DNA of 40,135 nucleotides from JBCBTD01 sp039818825 (GTDB lineage Bacteria > Pseudomonadota > Alphaproteobacteria > Geminicoccales > Geminicoccaceae), in the NCBI GenBank assembly GCA_039818825.1, contig JBCBTD010000038.1, positions 1 through 40,135 on the forward strand, given 5' to 3'. The notes below the pieces were generated by a model. The model did not search any database and was not told where the DNA came from. It saw nothing but the letters and a program-made list of their open reading frames with translations. The translations under genes were made by a program, and so were the position numbers. Positions 25,001 through 32,033 of this stretch are shown one piece after another. The stretch's first letter is position 1. Each line of letters begins with the position of its first letter.

Positions 25001-25135
25001 CGCGCGCACCGCCAAGAAGCCCAGTTCCTCGCCGAAGCGAGGGGCGAGTTCGCCCTGATGGAGGTGCCGGCCGAGGCACCTGCCGAGGCGACAGCGGCGT
25101 GCGCCGAGGCCGATGCCGGCGCCTGCATTCGTTGA
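22070..25135 (+). CDS. Exported WD40-like/caspase-domain protein
   Basis: The 1021-residue protein has a Sec signal peptide (about 1-27). Residues 35-600 read as beta-propeller repeats, for example THTATITDLAVAPDGLVATV, EDKTLRLWQPSDG and DPTGKRLVVAFGDGSLRWL. Residues 630-760 look like an immunoglobulin-type beta-domain with INVFVNGQTVGL and PGENRIRVRV. The C-terminal caspase (peptidase C14) domain spans about 765-990, with catalytic His847 (YFAGHGR) and Cys897 (LDTCHAGG). Both dyad residues are intact. The start at 22070 is set by GGAGG 9 bases upstream and by the signal peptide. WD40-caspase fusions are known, but usually as cytoplasmic proteins; an export signal makes a periplasmic site likely. 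The propeller may hold partners or sense ligands that control the protease. Confidence 0.88.
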   Translation: MQGHRRGRRTCLAAIVLLTIAATDVAAGEPPAEPILRIETGTHTATITDLAVAPDGLVATVSEDKTLRLWQPSDGAPVATIRPPIAPGVDGLLNAAAFAYSPNGRFLLAGGLSGQSWDNTNWLYVIDSVSGKIVFQTTLAAAVVGLDVHVVGDVPRNVAIALANAARGTFGVRVTNRSLQTMYEVALEARPAAAKFAADGRLVVATDDGSLQVFGRAETDPGEPDLLASSQISSPSAEQLAPRVVSVHPDSEVFAVGYRNARFVDVFRTGDLSLVGRLRLGLDDGTPQINALAWVDEGPDGVTLWAGGGLASPNGKRVVRRWPDASDARLYDDVEVSDDAITVLTPAPGGGVFFAASDPVWGAIRPDASISFVNTAPGNDHRELFAKGFAVAADAAQISFRETHGADTRWTTFDASKLLLVERGPTATFAQPLPPPDLDDWQNHREPTYRGQPLTLAPGEFARSADSLPDGRFVIGADYSVYLFGADGDLLMRQPVDSPAFGVVVDPTGKRLVVAFGDGSLRWLSLAEGAELDELGTLFVAEGDRWVAWLPDGRFAASANGGTELVGYHLNRSANEAAEFVDFGQLFEQMYAPDAIRAALGADSIAAERLVDDDATSAQQLLATIERPTVEVAGLCFDGARGPDGCMEAVRLTRAVRRAPTGAPAASFNLPEGVQDVRIRFRVQMDGEPEGINVFVNGQTVGLVTRGVSRARIGAEETWQIFERPLRVGPGENRIRVRVAGADGVYGKSEEIVVTARPAAREERTLHVLAVGTNDYRGEIPRLASAEADAIDLGDILERYGEQAYDAVSVRSLVADQVTRDGTLEAIAEIAAVVEPIDSVVIYFAGHGRMEEDRYHFLPIDVIRRSEVASHGLSEADILDSVSAIRAENIMIALDTCHAGGFPSEIGGRLRHQSGYYVLAASAEVEEALDTIGDNGAFMTAFKEATLGGEAALRSGVVTAWNVGGYIQQRVAELAAERAHRQEAQFLAEARGEFALMEVPAEAPAEATAACAEADAGACIR

Positions 25136-25235
25136 ACCGAGACGGGCGAGGCACCGCGATGCCGGCGGCAAGGCCTTCGTTCGGTTCGGCGCTGAAGCCG
25201 CCGCTGCGCGCAGTCGAAAGCAAGGAGACGCGGCC

Positions 25236-26861
25236 GTGACCATCGATCATCGCCGACCTGCGGGCGTGGTTCCCGCCTTCTGCGCGCGCCGGCTCGTGGT
25301 CGGTGCTGCGGCGCTGCTCATGGCGACCGCGGTGTTGGCGGCCGCGCCTGCCGAGGCCGCCAACCGTGCGCTCGTCATCGGCATCAACGACTACCCGAAC
25401 CTGGAAGATGGAGCGCTTCGGTCACCCGCGGCCGACGCCACCAAGTTTCGGTCGTTCCTGGTCGAACAGGGCTGGTTCGAGGAGGATGAGATCTCGTTGC
25501 TGTTGAACGGCGACGCGACAGGTGCCGCTATCCGTCAAGCGATCGCCGAGCGGTTGATCGCCGAGACGGCACCCGGTGACCGGGTGCTGTTCTACTTCTC
25601 CGGCCACGGGACGCGGATCGAGGACCGCGATGGCGACGAACCCGATGGTTATGACGAGGTGCTGATCGCCACCGATGCGGCTGACGGGCTGCCCGACGGC
25701 TTGTTGGTCGACGACGAACTCCGCGAGCTGTTCGACCGGTTGGAGGAGCGCGACGTCATGGTCGTGGTCGACGCATGCCACTCCGGCACCGCCACCAGAG
25801 CGCCTGAGGAGGACGAATCGCCGGAGATCAGAAAGCGTAGCGTGGTGGTGCTGCCCCCTGGCTTTCGCGGAGTCAGTCGCCAGCCGCGTCCGGCCGAGCC
25901 CGAAGCCCTGGGCGAGCCGCCGCTGGCGGCCGATGCCGAGGCGCGGTCGGTCTGGGCGGCGGCGGCGCCGGCCCAGCTCGCTTGGGAGGATCGCGACGGT
26001 GGCGTGTTCACCAGATTGTTCATGGAAGGGCTTGCCGAAGGGGTGGCCGATGCCAACGGCAACGGTCAGGTGACCAGCGCCGAGCTGCTCGACTACGTTC
26101 GCGAGCGGACGGAGGAGTGGTGCCGCAAAGCCGGGCCATGCAAGGCCCATGGCTTGGGATTCACGCCACATCTGGAGGGGCCGGCTGACCGTGTGATGGC
26201 GGATGTCGCAGCACAGCCGGCCGACGACGCCACTGACCCGTCAGCCGCGCCAGCCGGCGACGGGGCGCCAACGACCGACTCGTCCACGCCGCCGCCGGCG
26301 ACGAGCCAGACACCGGTTGCCGAGGAGGCCGATCTTCCAGCACTGCCGAACGCGGTGCTGGCGAGCGATCTGCTGGGCCACCGCAACCCGGCGGGGCTGC
26401 AGCTGCGGATGCTGCCGGGGGCCACGGTACCCGTTGGTGACGAGGTCCAGTTCGTGGCGGCCGCTGACCGTCCGGGCATGTTGTTGGTGCTCGACGTCAA
26501 TCCGGCCGGCGCGATCTATCAGCTGTCGCCGTCGCGACTGTCCCGGCCGGGGGTGGGGCGTGTGCCGGCCGGAGTCGAGGTGGTCATTCCGGAAGCCGTT
26601 GGCGCCAGCGGCGCGCCTTTGAGGATCCGCGCCGTGGAGCCGAGCGGTCGCGGGCAGTTGGTGGCTATTCTGGTCGAGGATCCGTCTTTCGACCTCGATG
26701 CCGTGCTCGGCGCCCATTTGGCGCTCCGCCCGGTGCCCAACGCTACCGCCTACCTCGCGGCGATTGCCGAACTCTTACGCCGTATGACAGTAGACAATGG
26801 CGTCAATCGCGCCATCAATTGGTCCGTTGCCTATCTCGACTACGAGATCGTCCCTGGATAA
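25236..26861 (+). CDS. Exported caspase-family protein with EF-hand-like loop and DUF4384-like C-terminus
   Basis: The 541-residue protein begins with a long signal peptide (about 1-41, AEA before ANR). The caspase domain (about 43-310) has RALVIGINDYPN, catalytic His124 (YFSGHGTR) and Cys181 (VVDACHSGT). Residues 272-283 (DANGNGQVTSAE) follow the EF-hand loop pattern, so calcium could bind. A Pro/Thr/Ala-rich linker (about 330-372) leads to a DUF4384-like domain (about 387-485) with VLDVNPAGAIYQLSPS. The GTG start at 25236 has AAGGAG about 8 bases upstream; an upstream extension to 25113 overlaps the preceding gene. It is the second of three caspase-like genes here. Confidence 0.88.
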   Translation: MTIDHRRPAGVVPAFCARRLVVGAAALLMATAVLAAAPAEAANRALVIGINDYPNLEDGALRSPAADATKFRSFLVEQGWFEEDEISLLLNGDATGAAIRQAIAERLIAETAPGDRVLFYFSGHGTRIEDRDGDEPDGYDEVLIATDAADGLPDGLLVDDELRELFDRLEERDVMVVVDACHSGTATRAPEEDESPEIRKRSVVVLPPGFRGVSRQPRPAEPEALGEPPLAADAEARSVWAAAAPAQLAWEDRDGGVFTRLFMEGLAEGVADANGNGQVTSAELLDYVRERTEEWCRKAGPCKAHGLGFTPHLEGPADRVMADVAAQPADDATDPSAAPAGDGAPTTDSSTPPPATSQTPVAEEADLPALPNAVLASDLLGHRNPAGLQLRMLPGATVPVGDEVQFVAAADRPGMLLVLDVNPAGAIYQLSPSRLSRPGVGRVPAGVEVVIPEAVGASGAPLRIRAVEPSGRGQLVAILVEDPSFDLDAVLGAHLALRPVPNATAYLAAIAELLRRMTVDNGVNRAINWSVAYLDYEIVPG

Positions 26862-26895
26862 ATCGCCCAGCGACTCTTGTGGAGGAACCATCGCG

Positions 26896-27795
26896 ATGAG
26901 AGCTTGGCCATACTGCTCCGCGTCGATTGCCGCGTTGATGCTGGTGGTGGCGGCCCAATCGGCCGCGGCTTGCGAGGACTACGATGCCGCGGTGGCGGCC
27001 GTCGAGGCCAAAGACTTGCCGACCGCGGTCGGCCTCTACGATCGGGTCAGCGTCGATCCGGCCTGCGGCGACGACTTCCGCAACTGGCTGGGCGAGGCCA
27101 TCGCCCGCGCGTACGTTCAGCCGGTGATGGCGCCGGGGGTTGCACCGGCGGAGAAGCGTGCCGCCCTCGAAACCGCAGTCCACTACCACCGGAACTGGTG
27201 GCTCTACGCGGAGATCGGCCGCACCGCGTTCGAGCAACGCGACTTCGCCGCCTCCGCCCGGGCGCTGCAGACCGCGATCGATCGTCTCGACACCGACCCG
27301 CAGGCCGATACCGTCAGCCAGTCGGACGTGGAGGCGTTGGTCCAGCTCGCGGCCAGTGCCGTAGCGCTAGCCGACGAGCCGGTTGCGCCGACGACCTCCG
27401 AGCGCGGGGCGCCGGGCGGGCTGTTCGCCGGCAACGTCCGTGGCTTCGTCGTCGAGGAGGTGGCGCTGCCGATCACCTTCCAGTTCGACAGTGTCAGGTT
27501 CGACGCGAAGGGTGCCTACTACGCCGAACGGCTGCTCGAGACCTTGATGTACGAGGTGCCGGCGGTGGTCACCATCGCCGGGCACACCGATCGCACCGGC
27601 AACGCGTCCTACAACATGGAGCTTTCCAGGCGCCGCGCGATGGCCGTGCGCGACTATCTCCTGCGGAGTGGTTTTCCGGGTCAGATCCAGATCGAATGGT
27701 ATGGCGAGAACAAGCCGCCGCACTCCCCGCCCGGTATCGTCCTGAGCCAGGCCGAGTACGATCGGCTGGCCCGGCGCGTGGAACTGCGGCGGTGA
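26896..27795 (+). CDS. Exported OmpA-family peptidoglycan-binding protein with TPR-like N-terminal region
   Basis: The 299-residue protein has a Sec signal peptide (about 1-25) with Cys26 right after AAA; this is a poor lipobox, so lipidation is uncertain. Residues 27-135 contain TPR-like helix pairs (YDAAVAAVEAKDLPTAVGLY and AFEQRDFAASARALQTAI). The OmpA C-terminal domain (about 190-299) has FQFDSVRFDAKG and GHTDRTGNASYNMELSRRRA. The Asp232 and Arg246/247 positions known to bind diaminopimelate in peptidoglycan are conserved. GGAGG 10 bases upstream supports the ATG at 26896. The stop overlaps the GTG of the third caspase gene, so the two proteins are probably made together. It may fix the caspase proteins to the cell wall. 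Confidence 0.88.
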   Translation: MRAWPYCSASIAALMLVVAAQSAAACEDYDAAVAAVEAKDLPTAVGLYDRVSVDPACGDDFRNWLGEAIARAYVQPVMAPGVAPAEKRAALETAVHYHRNWWLYAEIGRTAFEQRDFAASARALQTAIDRLDTDPQADTVSQSDVEALVQLAASAVALADEPVAPTTSERGAPGGLFAGNVRGFVVEEVALPITFQFDSVRFDAKGAYYAERLLETLMYEVPAVVTIAGHTDRTGNASYNMELSRRRAMAVRDYLLRSGFPGQIQIEWYGENKPPHSPPGIVLSQAEYDRLARRVELRR

Positions 27796-29369
27796 GTTCG
27801 ACTGTGTCGCGCGCCGCGGTACTGGCGGCTGCCATTGGTCTCACGGCGACTCAGGCGTCCGCGGCGACCTATGCCCTGGTGATAGGCATCGACGCGTACG
27901 AGCACATCGCGCCCTTGCGCGGTGCGGTCAACGACGCCCGCGACATCGCCGAGACCTTGCGCGGCTTGCCCGCCGACGAGGTGCGCTTGCTGCTGGACGG
28001 CGATGCCACCCGTGCCGCGATCACGCAGAACTGGCGTGAGCTTGCCCAGCGTGCCGGGCCCGGCGACACGCTGATCATCACCTATGCGGGCCATGGCAGC
28101 AACGAGCCGGAGGCGCAGAGCGGCTCGGAAAGCGACGGTCTCGACGAGAACTTCTTGCTCGCCGGCTTCTCCCCGATCGGGGCCGCTGCCGCCGAGCGGA
28201 TCCGTGACGACGAGGTCGCCGAACTGATCGCGTTGTCGCCCGAAGCCACTGTCATCTTCGTCGCCGACTCCTGCCACTCCGGAAGCTCGACCCGCTCCCT
28301 CCAGACCGACTGGGGGTTCCGCAACTGGCCGACCGGCTCGTTCGTCGACGACCCGCTGCCGCCACCGCCCGCGGGCAGTACGACGGACGAGGCCGCCGTG
28401 GACAACACGATCGTGTTCGCCGCCGTCCCCGATGCGGAGATGGCGCCGGAGTTTCCGATCGGCGGCCAGATGCGCGGCGCGCTCAGCTATTCCTTTGCCG
28501 AAGGATTGCGCGGGGCGGCCGACGCCGACGGTGATGGTGTCGTCACCAAGGGCGAACTGGAGCAGCACGTTCGCAGCTTCGTTCGTCAGGTCTCGAATGG
28601 CTTGCAGCATCCGCAAGTAGCCCCCGCCGGCGCCGTGGACACGCCCCTGGTCGAGGTCGACGCCCAGCCGGCGCCGGCGCCGAACCCCTTCGCCACGGCG
28701 TTCGACGACCTGCCGCCGGTGCCCCTGGAGGTGGTCGGCACCGACGATCCGGGCGCCTTCTTCGACGGCTTTGGCGGGGTCGTCGCCGCCACCGATAAGG
28801 ATCGCCAAAAGGTCGTCTGGGACGTCGGGCGTGGCGAAGTCCGCTCCGGGCACGGCGACGTCATCCTCGCTCTGCCGACGGCCGACCCGGCGTCTTTGAC
28901 CGGCAACGTCCAGGCCGTCGTCGACAAGATGCGCGCCGTCCACGCCCTGGAGGCCGGTGCTCTCGCGCAACCTTTGGAGCTGAGCTTCGCCGGAGGCGAC
29001 GGCACCTATCGGCAAAGCCAGCCGATCGACGTGCGGCTGGCCGAACGGCGTTTCGACCACCTGATCCTGAGCGGGCTGTCTTCGACCGGCGAGATCGACT
29101 TCGTGTTCCCGCTCGAAGCCTATGGCGACCCGCTGTCGTTGCCCGCCGGCGAGGGCTTCGAGTTGCAGCTCTATGCCGACCAGCCCTACGGTGCCGATCA
29201 TCTCCTGGCGATCGAAACCGAGGCCTCGCTGCCGGCACTGCTCGAGGCGTTCCGGCGGCACGCCGGGGGCACCGACGTGCGCGCGCTTTGGACCGTGCTC
29301 CACGAGCAGCTCCGAGACACGCCCCACAGCTTCGCCGTCTTCGCTTTCTACACCGCCGCTGCGGGCTGA
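27792..29369 (+). CDS. Exported caspase-family protein with canonical EF-hand loop
   Basis: The 525-residue protein has a Sec signal peptide (about 1-24, ASA before ATY). The caspase domain has YALVIGIDAYEHIAPL, catalytic His101 (TYAGHGSNE) and Cys161 (ADSCHSGSS). Residues 244-255 (DADGDGVVTKGE) match the canonical EF-hand loop with Asp1, Asp3, Asp5, Gly6 and Glu12. The C-terminal region (about 393-475), with EIDFVFPLEAYGDPLSLPAG, resembles the DUF4384-like domain of the second caspase protein. The GTG start at 27792 overlaps the OmpA-gene stop as GTGA. It ends the operon; a hairpin follows at once. Substrates are unknown; relatives of this group usually cut after Arg or Lys. Confidence 0.87.
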   Translation: MSSTVSRAAVLAAAIGLTATQASAATYALVIGIDAYEHIAPLRGAVNDARDIAETLRGLPADEVRLLLDGDATRAAITQNWRELAQRAGPGDTLIITYAGHGSNEPEAQSGSESDGLDENFLLAGFSPIGAAAAERIRDDEVAELIALSPEATVIFVADSCHSGSSTRSLQTDWGFRNWPTGSFVDDPLPPPPAGSTTDEAAVDNTIVFAAVPDAEMAPEFPIGGQMRGALSYSFAEGLRGAADADGDGVVTKGELEQHVRSFVRQVSNGLQHPQVAPAGAVDTPLVEVDAQPAPAPNPFATAFDDLPPVPLEVVGTDDPGAFFDGFGGVVAATDKDRQKVVWDVGRGEVRSGHGDVILALPTADPASLTGNVQAVVDKMRAVHALEAGALAQPLELSFAGGDGTYRQSQPIDVRLAERRFDHLILSGLSSTGEIDFVFPLEAYGDPLSLPAGEGFELQLYADQPYGADHLLAIETEASLPALLEAFRRHAGGTDVRALWTVLHEQLRDTPHSFAVFAFYTAAAG

Positions 29370-29388
29370 GCGCGTCTCGCTGACGCGC
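29370..29388 (+). terminator. Hairpin at the end of the caspase operon
   Basis: GCGCGTC at 29370-29376 pairs perfectly with GACGCGC at 29382-29388 around a 5-base loop, directly after the stop codon at 29369. There is no T-run, so it is either a weak terminator or an mRNA 3'-end stabiliser. Confidence 0.4.
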
Positions 29389-29483
29389 TGGCCGGGTGGT
29401 GGTTGTCGTCCGTCGGTGCGCTTCTTACCTCAAGGTCGCAGGGTGGGGCTGCCCGAACCCAGCTGACCGGGGGATCGTCGCCG

Positions 29484-30110
29484 TTGACGACCGAACTGCT
29501 CTACGTCGCCAACCCCATGTGCTCGTGGTGCTACGGCTTCCATGTCGGCTTGGCTTCGGCCGTCGCGGATCGGACGCACCAAGTCGTGGTCACGCTCTCG
29601 CTCGGCGCTCTGCGCGCCGACACCGAACCGATGCGGCCCGAGCAGAAGACCTATCTGCGGGAGGCCTGGACGCGGGTTGGTGAGGCGTCCTCGCAGCCGT
29701 TCGACACGGCACTCCTCGACCGCGACGACTTCGTCTACGACACGCGGCCGGCAAGCCGGGCCGTCGCCGCCGTGCGCGACACCAGGCCTGACCGTGTGCT
29801 GGCCTATCTCGGCGCCGTCCAAGAGGCGTTCTATCGCGACAACCGCGACGTGACCGAGCCCTCGGTCCTCGCAGCCGTGGCGGCCGAAACCGACATCGGC
29901 GCCGAGCTGATCGAGACGGCATTGGGTGACCCGAAGACGGCCACGGCGCTGGAGGCCGAGAACCACGCGGTCGCCCAACTCGGCATCACCGGCTACCCGA
30001 CGCTGATCGCCATGACGTCACCTCGGCCGACGGTGGTCGCTCTGGGGTTCAAGCCGCCGGACGCGCTGGCGGAGGCGCTCGACGAGCTGGACACCCGCCC
30101 GCGGCACTGA
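29484..30110 (+). CDS. DsbA-family thioredoxin-fold protein
   Basis: The 208-residue protein has CSWC at Cys13 to Cys16 in ANPMCSWCYGF and the cis-proline segment GITGYPTLI near the end, both hallmarks of the DsbA-like thioredoxin fold. The helical insertion carries DNRDVTEPSVLAAVA. It has no signal peptide, so it likely acts in the cytoplasm, as do 2-hydroxychromene isomerase- or FrnE-like relatives. The TTG at 29484 is chosen because relatives start just before the CxxC segment and GGGGG lies about 10 bases upstream; an in-frame TTG at 29403 is less likely. It follows the caspase operon by 114 bases on the same strand. A role in redox or disulfide chemistry is inferred from the fold. Confidence 0.82.
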   Translation: MTTELLYVANPMCSWCYGFHVGLASAVADRTHQVVVTLSLGALRADTEPMRPEQKTYLREAWTRVGEASSQPFDTALLDRDDFVYDTRPASRAVAAVRDTRPDRVLAYLGAVQEAFYRDNRDVTEPSVLAAVAAETDIGAELIETALGDPKTATALEAENHAVAQLGITGYPTLIAMTSPRPTVVALGFKPPDALAEALDELDTRPRH

Positions 30111-30194
30111 CGCCCAGATCGCGGTTGATCTCGGCAGCGCCGGACGCTTCTCTTCACGTCGATCGTGGCGTTGGCGGGGAGCGACGGGCGGACG

Positions 30195-31178
30195 ATGCTG
30201 GCAATGGTGCTCGAACGGGTAGGCGGTCCGCTGGTCTCTCGGGTCTTGCCCGAGCCGCGCCCCGGGGTTGGCGAGGTGGCGATCCAGGTCGCTGCCTGCG
30301 GCGTCTGCCGCACCGACCTGCACGTCCTCGACGGTGATCTCGACCAACCGAAGCTGCCGCTCGTTCTCGGTCACGAAGTCGTTGGGCGGGTGGCGGCGCT
30401 GGGCGCCGGCGTCAGCAGCCTGCGAATCGGGCAGCGGGTCGGCATCCCGTGGCTCGGTGGGACATGCGGCACCTGCCGCTACTGCCTGGATGACCGCGAA
30501 AACCTCTGCGACCGGCCGACGTTCACCGGCTACAGCCGGGATGGCGGCTATGCGACGGCGTGCGTTGCCGACGCGCGCTTCGTTTTCGGCTTGCCGGACG
30601 TGCCCGACGACGTGGCGATCGCCCCTTGGCTGTGCGCTGGCCTGATCGGGCACCGCAGTTTGGTCATGGCCGGGGACGCTGGCTGTCTCGGGCTCTACGG
30701 CTTCGGCGCCGCGGCCCACATCGTTGCCCAGGTTGCGCGCCACGAGGGCCGGCGCGTGTTCGCGTTCACTCGGCCTGGAGACAGCGCAGCCCAAGCGTTC
30801 GCCCGTCGACTCGGCGCCGAATGGGCGGGCGGGTCGGACGAAGCGCCGCCCGTCGAGCTCGACGCCGCGATCTTGTTCGCTCCGGTGGGCGCGCTCGTGC
30901 CGGCGGCGTTGCGCACCGTCCGCAAGGGCGGGATCGTCGTCTGCGGCGGGATCCACATGAGCGACGTGCCGTCGTTCCCGTACGCCTTGCTCTGGGGCGA
31001 ACGTTCTCTTCGTTCGGTGGCCAACTTGACCCGGGCCGACGCCGAAGCGTTCCTGCGGGTCGCCCCCGCCGCCGGCGTCACGACTGCCGTTCAGCCGTTT
31101 CCCCTGGTGGCCGCGAACGAGGCCTTGGCGGAGCTGCGTGCCGGGCGGCTCGAAGGTGCCGCGGTGCTCGTCCCTTGA
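30195..31178 (+). CDS. Zinc-dependent alcohol dehydrogenase (medium-chain)
   Basis: The 327-residue protein has all usual zinc ligands. The catalytic set is Cys38 (CGVCRTDLH), His60/Glu61 (GHEVVG) and Cys147 (APWLCAGL). The structural zinc set is Cys91, Cys94, Cys97 and Cys105 (CGTCRYCLDDRENLC). The nucleotide-binding fold has LYGFGAAAHIVAQVA. It resembles the propanol-preferring AdhA/AdhP-like group, though the family usually runs slightly longer. The start is uncertain between ATG at 30195, ATG at 30204 and GTG at 30165; 30195 fits the family best. The Crp/Fnr regulator gene begins 34 bases after its stop. Confidence 0.88.
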   Translation: MLAMVLERVGGPLVSRVLPEPRPGVGEVAIQVAACGVCRTDLHVLDGDLDQPKLPLVLGHEVVGRVAALGAGVSSLRIGQRVGIPWLGGTCGTCRYCLDDRENLCDRPTFTGYSRDGGYATACVADARFVFGLPDVPDDVAIAPWLCAGLIGHRSLVMAGDAGCLGLYGFGAAAHIVAQVARHEGRRVFAFTRPGDSAAQAFARRLGAEWAGGSDEAPPVELDAAILFAPVGALVPAALRTVRKGGIVVCGGIHMSDVPSFPYALLWGERSLRSVANLTRADAEAFLRVAPAAGVTTAVQPFPLVAANEALAELRAGRLEGAAVLVP

Positions 31179-31212
31179 CCGCCGTTTCGTGGCGACCGAG
31201 GCTCGACCGCGC

Positions 31213-31920
31213 ATGACCAACCGCAATGACCCCACGAGCCTCGACGGGATCGGGCTGCTTCGCGACCTGCCGCCAGCAGACCGGGCTGCGCTCGCGCAGC
31301 GTTGCTCCTGGCGCCGCTTCTCCAAGGGTTCTCTGATGATCGCCCGCGACGACGCGGCGGACGACGTCCTGTTCCTGGTCGAAGGACGGGCGCGGGCGAT
31401 GGATACCAATGCCGACGGGCGCGAGATCACCTATGCGATGCTCGACGTTGGTGAGGTGATCGGTGTGCTTGCCGCCATCGACGGTCGTCCACGATCGGCC
31501 CACGTCGTCGCGCTGACGGCCTGCGTCGTCGCTACCCTGCCGGCGACGGCGTTCCGGACCCTGCTCGAAGCCCATCCGAGTGTCGCGCTCGGCCTGTTGC
31601 AGCGCTTGGCGCAGCAAATCCGACTCGCCGATCTGCAGATCACCGAGCTGGCGACCATGGGCGCCGTCGAGCGTGTCTGCAGGTTCCTGCTGCGACAACC
31701 GCGCGACGTCGAGGCCGACGGGCTGGTGATCGACCCGTTGCCGACCCAAGAGGCTACCGCCGCTGCCGCGGGCACGACGCGCGAGACGGTCGGGCGGATC
31801 ATGGTTCAGCTCAGCCAAGCCGGCGTCGTCGAACGCCACGGTCGCAAGCTGGTGGTGTCGGACGTCCAGCAGCTCCACGAGTTGGCGGGCCTCGACGTCG
31901 ACGACATTGACATCGACTGA
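31213..31920 (+). CDS. Crp/Fnr-family transcriptional regulator
   Basis: The 235-residue protein has an N-terminal cyclic-nucleotide-binding-type beta-barrel (about 15-125, with VLFLVEGRARAMDTNADGRE and GEVIGVLAAIDGRPRSAHVV). A long dimer helix follows, then a C-terminal winged helix (about 155-225) with recognition helix region TQEATAAAAGTTRETVGRIM. It lacks the N-terminal cysteine cluster of oxygen-sensing Fnr. The usual Gly-Glu-x-Ala of cAMP-binding cassettes is altered (GVLAAID), so cAMP binding is uncertain. The ATG at 31213 has GAGG 11 bases upstream. It follows the alcohol dehydrogenase gene closely and may regulate it. It converges on gyrB across 113 bases. Confidence 0.9.
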   Translation: MTNRNDPTSLDGIGLLRDLPPADRAALAQRCSWRRFSKGSLMIARDDAADDVLFLVEGRARAMDTNADGREITYAMLDVGEVIGVLAAIDGRPRSAHVVALTACVVATLPATAFRTLLEAHPSVALGLLQRLAQQIRLADLQITELATMGAVERVCRFLLRQPRDVEADGLVIDPLPTQEATAAAAGTTRETVGRIMVQLSQAGVVERHGRKLVVSDVQQLHELAGLDVDDIDID

Positions 31921-32033
31921 GCGCTGGCGTGTTGGCCAACACGGTCGCAGAGGGGAAACCAGCCCATCTGCGGACGGTGTCCGGTCAGTTGGGTGCGTCG
32001 GCGCAGGGGATGATGAACGAGGCTTCGGCGCGC

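Noticed and set aside
22007..25243. A 1078-codon open frame on the minus strand opposite the WD40-caspase gene
   Set aside because: It has no recognisable domains or ribosome site, is His/Arg/Asp-rich as expected of an antisense frame in high-GC DNA, and lies over a well-supported gene.
27681..29327. A 548-codon minus-strand frame opposite the third caspase
   Set aside because: No domain, no signal, and it lies opposite a gene with an intact catalytic dyad.
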